DNA of 64,000 bases, taken from assembly GCA_026874595.1 (NCBI GenBank), contig CM049310.1, forward strand, positions 2,788,001 through 2,852,000. The letters are read 5' to 3'. Position numbers and translations under genes: made by a program. The DNA comes from Sipunculus nudus. Lineage: Eukaryota; Annelida; Sipuncula; Golfingiida; Sipunculidae. Numbering within the stretch: position 1 is the stretch's first letter; each line of letters opens with the position of its first letter. Shown one piece after another: positions 12,385 through 64,000 of this stretch. The notes beneath the pieces were generated by a model that was not told the DNA's origin, ran no database searches, and saw only the letters and a list, made by a program, of their open reading frames with translations.

Positions 12385-13757
12385 AAATTACTACAGATGC
12401 ATGCTGAATGCCAAATTATAATACAGATACATCTCACTGATGGCAAAATTTTGAATTAAGTTGAGTATGGATACCAATTATTTATAATCCATGTCAGCCG
12501 TCTTTATATAGCCACAGAGAGCTGTATACCTGTTATTGTAAACATTGCCTGGCATGAGGAATATCTCAAAATCATAAATCTACATTTTTTAAAAGCTTTT
12601 ACAAACATTCTTGTCAATATTAACCATAGATAACCTAAAATCTAACTGTCTATAGAGGCATGATGCACCGGATGCTAATAAACTGGTGCCAGGCTAGATG
12701 TATTTGCTTCACACAGCTAACATATATGCTAAAATGACTCAATTTAATCTTTATAATTCAGCCAAAATTCAATCTTTGGAACCATAAAAGACAATTAATA
12801 TAAGAATTATTCAGGGGATTATTCTTGTAAAATATTAAACAAATTGGCCTCAGTGGTGTCAGTTGAAAAACGTTTTGCAGGTTTATAACTCATATAGGAA
12901 AAAACAGCAAAATGGCTAAGTTCAGCTTCCCTTAACTCAGCCAAAAATCACTGAACCAAAACCATTTGAGGAAACTTGAATTATCAACATCTAAGGATAA
13001 TTAATGTGTGAGATTTAAGAATTTGGCCCAGTGGTTTTTGAGAAGAACATCTTTGTAGCCACTGAGCTAAAATGGGCTGTTATGGCATATGACTAAATTC
13101 AGCTTCCCAGAACTTAGCCAAAAGTCACTGAACAGAGACCATTTGAACAAAATTCAGAAAGCACTACCCTAGGATCATATATGTGGGATATTAAACAATT
13201 TGGCCATATGGTTTCAGAGAGGAAGTTTTTTGAAGCCCTCAGTATGATACCAGCACTGATGACCGCCGTACAAAAAAGGCCGATGCAGGTAGCGCCACCA
13301 ATACTTGAATTTCAGATATGACTCATGTGACCAATATTGGCATAAAATTTTGTGATTATAGCTCAAGCCGTTTCTGAGAATGAAATTTTAGTATGCTTTT
13401 TTTGACAGATGACTAAGTTCAACTTCCTGTATATTTGGCCAAAAATCACCAAACTGAAACCATTCAAACAAACTTGAGAGAGATGGTATAAAAGATCATT
13501 TCTGTACAATATTGAACAATTCGGCTGGGCTGTTTCGGAGAAGAAGATTTTTTAAGGTTTTTTAGCTTTTTCCCAATAAAATCTAAGAAAATGCAGTTAG
13601 CCAAAAATAAGCAAAATCAGATAGTTTTTTAGTTGACTAATTTTTTGCATAAAATTTTGTGTTGCTAACTCTTGCCGTTTTCAAGATAGTATTGGTTAAC
13701 GTACAGACAACGGATGCCGGACGACACCACACCAACGCATCAGCACAGGTTTGCTAA
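12385..13757 (+). mobile_element. Extra F3 3' half
   Basis: Repeats the F3 3' body (AGATGACTAAGTTCAACTTCCTG, GGTAGCGCCACC near 13290) and ends CACAGGTTTGCTAA, a second F3-type 3' end 1.37 kb after the first. Confidence 0.5.
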
Positions 13758-15830
13758 GAAGTGTCGAAGAACAAAACCCTTTTTTTGGCCTAATATTGCA
13801 CAATTTCTAGAAGGCATAATATACTTAGTCAAAACAGTAGGAAAGACATAAGAACTCCATGTTTTAAAGGTTTTTAAACTTCAAGATAGCATAATATAAA
13901 ACCACTAGTGTTATTCTTTTAATATATGGCGTAAATATACCTCCATATATTAGTCTAGATAGTAGATACGGTTCCCATGTGCCAGTTTCAGTCTGTTATT
14001 TTGAACAAGGGACCCATGGGTCACTGTGCTCAGCTGAAATTGACCTTGAAGGTAAAAATCTAAAATAAAATCGAATGGAGATAAGTCTTAGAGGAAAATG
14101 TTATATAGGCCTTGGCTGGTTGACATGATTGGTTTGTATTGATGAGTAAGAAACTGTTGCAAACAATATTTCGTGACCAAACCATGCATTTCCTAATGTT
14201 CAAATTGAAGCATGTGAGCAGTTTGTGAACATAAGATGTATATTATTACCATGATCATTGGTTGGCTTTTTGATAAATTGTTGGCAGTTCAGTAGTTTAC
14301 ACAGTTGTTCAATTGGATACATGTATTTTTTTTATTTGATAAAGAGTATACAGTTGAAATATAACTTATGTCCTCAGTCCACAGGTTCAAAGACTTGATA
14401 GTAGAGATGCTGTGTGTGTGTAATTTAACACATTTGCAATAAAAACTAATGTCCCAGTGCACAGGTGCAAAGGAATCAATGGCAGCAGAGGTGGGATTAA
14501 CAACACTTCTACATATACACACAGGGTAAACAAAGCCTGATCTCCAATTCTGCTGGGGCAGGAAATAATGAACAAATGTTTGGATTAGATCCTCATTTTT
14601 TATCACATCAATTTTTTTTAAAGTTTATATTTCTATACATTTCCAATTTAACATATATATCTGAATATAAAAGTTGATTCATAATTTTAAACTGCACCAT
14701 CGAAAAACTCAATCTTTAGTCAGATAACACCACATCATGCATACAAATTTATGTTCATTTTTTACCACAAAAATATATCTTTTAAATTTGCAAAACAATT
14801 AATATCTAAAAATAATACTTGATCCAGATTTCTCAATTTAAACTGTGCTTTTAATTATTCATAATTTGCTTCATAATTTATTAATTATTCATACTGATTG
14901 GGTTTATTAATATTTTATTTTGTTAAAATATTTAAAAGAAAATTGATTTCTTTATTAATGCTACATTATAACATGGCACCTTCTTGATTACTCCTTGCAT
15001 TATTTTTTCAAGGAAAGTTTTGTATATTGGAGTGGAAACAGCATTACAATAAAGGAAATACAGTGCAAACAATAACACTTTGTGGGTAAGGTTGGTGTGG
15101 GGGGGGGGGGGGGGGGATGTGAGAATAACTGTACACCTGTCACAGTAGAGGTTCTCCCCAAGTTACTGTAACAAATCAGGAACCCCGGCATAGCTGTATT
15201 CCAGTGACTAGGAATTGGCTGCCTGCATCTTGAAAAAGCAAGTCCCCACAATAAAGCCTAAAAAAATTTAATAACTAGCCTTATTTTCAAGCCTTTTTTA
15301 TCAAATTTCAGAATTAAACAAATTAAATAATTATGTTCACATGCCGCGAAAATTAAATCAACAGTACTCACAGTAAAAAAACATGCCATGGTCAAAGCTG
15401 GGCAAAATTTAAGGTACTGAGTTTATTTTTATGCTAATAACTTAAACTAGATGTGTCGTAACGACATGAATGCCCCCGCCTGGGGCAAATTAGAAACATT
15501 TGTTAAATTTTGTAAAATTTTTTAAGTTCAGGAGGTGTTATATGGTCAAAAGAAGGTCAACAAGGGCAAAATGCAACTAGATCTGTAACGGGTCATTATC
15601 AAGCAACACACCAAAAATCAGGCCAGTATCTGCAGGCATTGTGAAAAAAAGTCCATACATGTGCATTTTTCATAAAAATTCTGTCTTTTATGAAATTTTC
15701 TATGTTCAGGATCTGTCATATGGTCAAAAATAGGTTAACTGGGACGAAACGCGAACTCGATCTGTAAGTGGTCATTATGCGCCCACAGACCAAACATGAG
15801 GCCAGTATCTGTAAGCATTGCATTGCGAAA

Positions 15831-16509
15831 CTAGAATATTAGCAAAAGCTGATAATCAGTTATAAAATTAAATTGGAGAGGTATGTACCATGTTTCATAA
15901 CAATTGACCAAATGCTTTCTGAGAAATAAGCTCCTAAGTTTTTTTCTATACCAAGCTCTGTGACCTTGAAAAGTAGGTCAAGACCACCCATCTTTCAACT
16001 TGACCATGATTTTGTAAATATAATGCAATAGCACTGAAGTAATGAAGTTCCTGTGTTGAATACCTTTGGAGATATCCTGCACAAAAGGCCAAAATTGAAA
16101 AATCTGATAAAATTTCATAAAAAAATCTGAAATTGCAGGTGGCACCACCAAATTGTGCAGCACGTACAGACCATCAGTCCCAATGATCATAGTAAGTTTT
16201 GTGAAAATCCACACAATGGTTCCTGAGATATAAGCTTCTGAGTGTTTTTCTATAATCAGCTCTAAAATGTAGAAAAATGGGTCAAGGTCACCTATCTTCG
16301 AACTTAATCTCGATTTTATCGATATACATCTTCACTGATGAAATAAAATTCCAATAGTGAATCCTTTTATAGATACCCCGCTCACAAGGTAAAAGTTAAC
16401 AGACGCGGAACGGACAGACGGACGGACACCGGACAGACGGATGGACGGACGGATAGACGGACAGCTTGGGTGACGACAATAGCCCATCAGCCTATGAGCT
16501 GAGGGCTAA
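15831..16509 (+). mobile_element. F4 element inside F1 copy 1
   Basis: Begins CTAGAATATTAGC with a TTAGC/GCTGA hairpin and ends TGAGCTGAGGGCTAA. The other F4 copy shows the matching 5' subterminal repeat AGCCCTCAGC. Inserted after GCGAAA in an F1 180-bp unit without duplication. Contains a GACGGACGGAC microsatellite (16405-16465) and a GGTGGCACCACC palindrome. Confidence 0.75.
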
Positions 16510-17420
16510 AAACAGCTGTACATGTACATTTGTCATGAAAATTTATATTTTTCATGAAATTTTCTATGATTAGGAGCCGTAAAACAATCAAAAGTTGGTC
16601 AACCAGGACAAAACGTGAACTCAATCTGTAACTGGTCATTATCTGACCACACACCAAAAATCAGGCCAATATCTGCAGGCATTGCGAACAAAAGTCCGTA
16701 CATGTATATTTGTCATGAAAATTTCTATTTTTCATGAAATTATCTATGTTTAGGAGCCGTAAAATGGTCAAAAGTAGGTCAACCGGAACGAAACGCGAAC
16801 TCGATCTGTAACTAGTCAATATCTGCATACACACCAAAATCAGGCCAATATCTGCAGGCACTGTGAAAAAAAAGTCCGTACATGTGTATTTGTCATGAAA
16901 ATTTCTATTTTTCATGAAATTTTCTAAGTTAAGGAGCCGTAAAACGGTGAAAAGTAGGTAAACCGGGACGAAATGCGAACTCGATCTGTAACTGGTTATT
17001 ATCTGCCATCACACCAAAAATCAGGCCAATATCTGCAGGCATTGCGAAAAAAAGTCCGTACATGTGTATTTGTCATGAAAATTTCTATTTTTCATAAAAT
17101 TTTCTAAGTTGCGGAGCCGTAAAACGGTCAAAAGTAGGTCAACCGGGACCAAACGAGAACTCGATCTGTAACTGGTTATTATCTGCCATCACACCAAAAA
17201 TCAGGCCAATATCTGCAGGCATTGTGAAAAAAAGTCCGTACATGTGTATTTGTCATGAAAATTTCTATTTTTCATGAAATTTTCTAAGTTTAGGAGCCGT
17301 AAAACGGTCAAAAGTAGGTCAACTGGGACGAAACGCGAACTCGATCTGTAACTAGTCATTATCTGCCCACACACCAAAAATCAGGCCAATATCTGCAGGC
17401 ATTGCGAAAAAGTCCGTACA
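16510..17420. repeat. 180-bp tandem array of F1
   Basis: About five units with an exact 180-bp spacing of AAAGTCCGTACATG (16691, 16871, 17051, 17231). Each has a CATGAAAATTTCTATTTTTC inverted stretch, GTAGGTCAACCGGGAC and ATCAGGCCAATATCTGCAGG. Confidence 0.9.
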
Positions 17421-18239
17421 ACTGTTTGATTTCGGAATGACGGAATGACGGAATGACGGACATGGGTAAAACTATATGCCCCGGCCACTTTGTGGCGGGG
17501 GCATAAAAAAGAACAAAATTTAGATCTAATTTTGGGTATACAATTGAATTTAATTAAACAAAGTTATATACTTGGAAAAAAGTCTCTAGCCTAAAAAATG
17601 TTCATGTTAAGTGAGTAAATATTTTCCTGATTTTTTACAAAGTTCTTTATGTTGGTGCCCGTAACTTAAAGATATTACATTTAATGGACTTATTCCAGCA
17701 GGTGAATAGGAAATATATAAAGGAAAATAAATAAATGGTTTTGATATTAAGCAGTCCTGAAGTGTGATAATAGGTTTTTAATGGAAATTTGAGGTTTTTC
17801 CTTGATTTCTCGAAGGAACGAAGTCACAGTGACCCAGTTTTCATTTTAGTAGGAGATTTTGGGGACATCAACAGTATGCAAAATTTTGGATATGTAGGTC
17901 TTACAGTTTCAAAAGGTGACAGTCTAACAGACTGATGGACGGACGGATGGACTGACAATGGACCACGACTATAGCTCAGATGACTTATAGACAGCTGAGC
18001 TAAAAATTACTCAATCTTGACCTATTTCCCTGTGAATAGGAAATATATCAAGGTATATTTAAGCCATATATGAACAAAATGATTTTAACAGTTTTGATAT
18101 TATGCTCTTGAAGTATAAAAATAGGTTTAAAAGTAAATGAAGGTTTATGCTTAAAATCTCAATGGAACAAAGTCACATAGGGTCAGTTTTTGGTTTGGTA
18201 GGAGAACTTGTATACATCTTTCAGTAAGCGGAGCTAAAA

Positions 18240-18775
18240 TCTGAGACGTCCACTTTCTTCATATTCCACATGATGACAGGATACTCTGTGAGGATAATAC
18301 ATATCTTTTATTTTTTCAATTCTTACATAATAATAGGGCTCCGACCAGATTCCTGAAGAAAGACAGGATTTTTATAGGAGCAAATCCTATAATATATAGG
18401 AGTTCATAGGAATTTTCATTCTGAAATATAGGAACAATATATGCTGCGTAAGTTTTACTTGGTTACTTACCATTATTATAAGTTCTTGAAGCAGCATCTT
18501 ACTCTGTGTAAATGGTTGTACTTGTTTGACTGCAACACTTAAATGTATAGTTCTACAAAACAGCTGAATGTCTTCAGTAATAGCCGGCCTATATATAAAT
18601 AATTATTCAATATTATCTGTCATATTGGAAACATTCTGAAGTGCAAAAATATAGGAAAATACAGGATATTAAGGCCTTGATGCTTCAAATAGAGGAAATT
18701 ATTGGCTTTTCTTCATAAGAAAATATAGAAACATATAGGAAATACAGGACTGGTCAGAAGCAATGTTAGAAGTGC
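18240..18775. repeat. Possible MITE-like repeat and AT-rich flank
   Basis: GGGCTCCGACCAGATTCCTG at 18339 is loosely mirrored by CAGGACTGGTCAGAAGCAAT near 18747. Internally, ATAGGAA-type words recur. I saw no target duplication and the call is weak. Confidence 0.35.
18307..18312 (-). terminator. Candidate poly(A) signal for LARS1
   Basis: AATAAA on the minus strand, about 1.06 kb beyond the stop codon. It is the only perfect hexamer I found between the stop and 18300. The 3' UTR would then include the 19.1-kb minisatellite and a repeat at 18340-18765, so a nearer variant signal may be used instead. Confidence 0.2.
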
Positions 18776-19089
18776 TTAAAATTTAAAATAATAATACAAG
18801 TTCAAACATGTACAATTTCCAGGTTACCAAAAACAAAAAATTTAAATAAAATCATTAAAAATGTACATGGCAGCACCAAAAATGATTTGTGGCATACCCT
18901 GTTCACAATATGTTAGAGAGTCCAAGCAGCCATTACTCAGTGAACTGGTAACATGGATGTTGTAGCAGAAAAGAATATCTCTGAAGTGAGTTTACTAGTG
19001 TTATTTTGTTATGAGAAGAAATGCTGTTAGTCTCCATCCAGTGATTCTAAGGAAAATGAACAGGGCTGAAGGCTGTATAAACTACAGTG

Positions 19090-19250
19090 TTTTTTGGCCT
19101 GATCATCACCCTGCTGACCACCCCTGCTGAGACGACGTGGACCACCCCCGGTAAGATGACCGACGACCACCCCTGCTAAGACAACCAATTTTGCTGGTCC
19201 TGGACTATTGTAAATCATCATAAAACATGCCACTTACGCGACCACTTTCG
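19090..19250. repeat. Degenerate ~32-bp minisatellite in presumed LARS1 3' UTR
   Basis: GACCACCCCTGCTGAGACGA and variants recur three times, followed by CGACCACTTTCGCTGGTCC. It lies 120-280 bases after the stop codon. Confidence 0.55.
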
Positions 19251-19367
19251 CTGGTCCAGCAGTTAGGGTTTTTAGTGATATTTCACTGTATTGTAATAGC
19301 ATGCTGCTTGTGAGGAATCTGATACTGAGTATGATAAGACTTTGTACAATCCGTCTTCCAGTGAGGA

Positions 19368-64000
<44,633 letters not shown>

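Larger units (their letters stand above)
15447..17506 (+). mobile_element. F1 element, copy 1 (nested in F2, carrying F4)
   Basis: Starts CTAGATGTGTCGTAACGACA (the TGTCGT/ACGACA hairpin) and then ATGCCCCCGCC; ends in a 29-nt hairpin (17476-17504) with arms ATGCCCC/GGGGCAT and GCCAC/GTGGC around TTT, followed by AA. Removing it restores the F2 sequence to exact length with no target duplication. It contains F4 (15831-16509) and a 180-bp tandem array. Confidence 0.8.
14005..18004 (+). mobile_element. F2 element, copy 1 (split by F1)
   Basis: The 5' end CAAGGGACCCATGGGTCA contains the 12-bp palindrome GACCCATGGGTC and then GCTCAGCTGA; the 3' end TCAGATGACTTATAGACAGC is followed by TGAGCTAA. The GCTCAGCTGA/TCAGCTGAGC subterminal inverted repeat defines the family. 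F1 (15447-17506) lies inside it. The F2 copy at 43336 supplies the empty-site sequence. Confidence 0.75.

Noticed and set aside
16405-16465. GACGGACGGAC tract as telomere-like repeat
   Set aside because: Same tract recurs near the 3' ends of F2 and F4 copies, so it belongs to the elements.

Overview
This is a eukaryotic, probably molluscan (bivalve-like) genomic window. It holds one recognisable host gene on the minus strand: the 3' two thirds of cytosolic leucyl-tRNA synthetase (LARS1). I placed 20 coding exons between 64000 and 19368. All of them join in phase through GT-AG introns and end at a TGA at 19368-19370. The 5' part of the gene (ATG, HIGH motif, start of the editing domain) lies beyond position 64000. 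The mollusc assignment is an inference from the AT-rich, repeat-packed introns and the style of the interspersed repeats; the sequence does not prove it.

Layout: 1-19.3 kb lies beyond the 3' end of LARS1 and consists mainly of mobile DNA. It contains degenerate ~330-bp repeats, a foldback MITE, a hAT-like element with an 8-bp target duplication, a broken Ty3/Gypsy RNase H fragment with its 3' LTR, two head-to-head repeat elements that form a long inverted repeat, and a nest of interspersed elements. From 19.4 to 64 kb are the LARS1 exons (about 2.4 kb of coding sequence in 44.6 kb), so the introns are almost wholly repeats. The largest arrays are a 55-bp satellite of about 99 copies (50579-56027) and a 36/51-bp satellite (30960-40082) cut into four blocks by three inserted elements.

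Most interspersed repeats fall into a few families that I call F1 to F5. They share a 5' end close to C(T/A)AG(A/G), a 3' end in TAA, short subterminal inverted repeats, often an internal tandem array, and insertion after a run of A without target-site duplication. F1, F2 and F5 end in hairpins of the same 29-nt geometry (7 bp, one mismatch, 5 bp, 3-nt loop) despite unrelated stem sequences. This resembles non-autonomous Helitron/Helentron (rolling-circle) elements. The window offers filled and empty site pairs because the families are nested in one another, F1 in F2 at one place and F2 in F1 at another.

The gene itself has features that need checking. Exon 8 carries one extra base that breaks the reading frame. 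The acceptor of exon 2 is copied about ten times in a 41-bp minisatellite, the donor of exon 5 about three times, and the donor of the first visible exon is duplicated by an in-frame 42-bp repeat at the window edge. No autonomous transposase, CRISPR array, rRNA or confident tRNA gene was seen.
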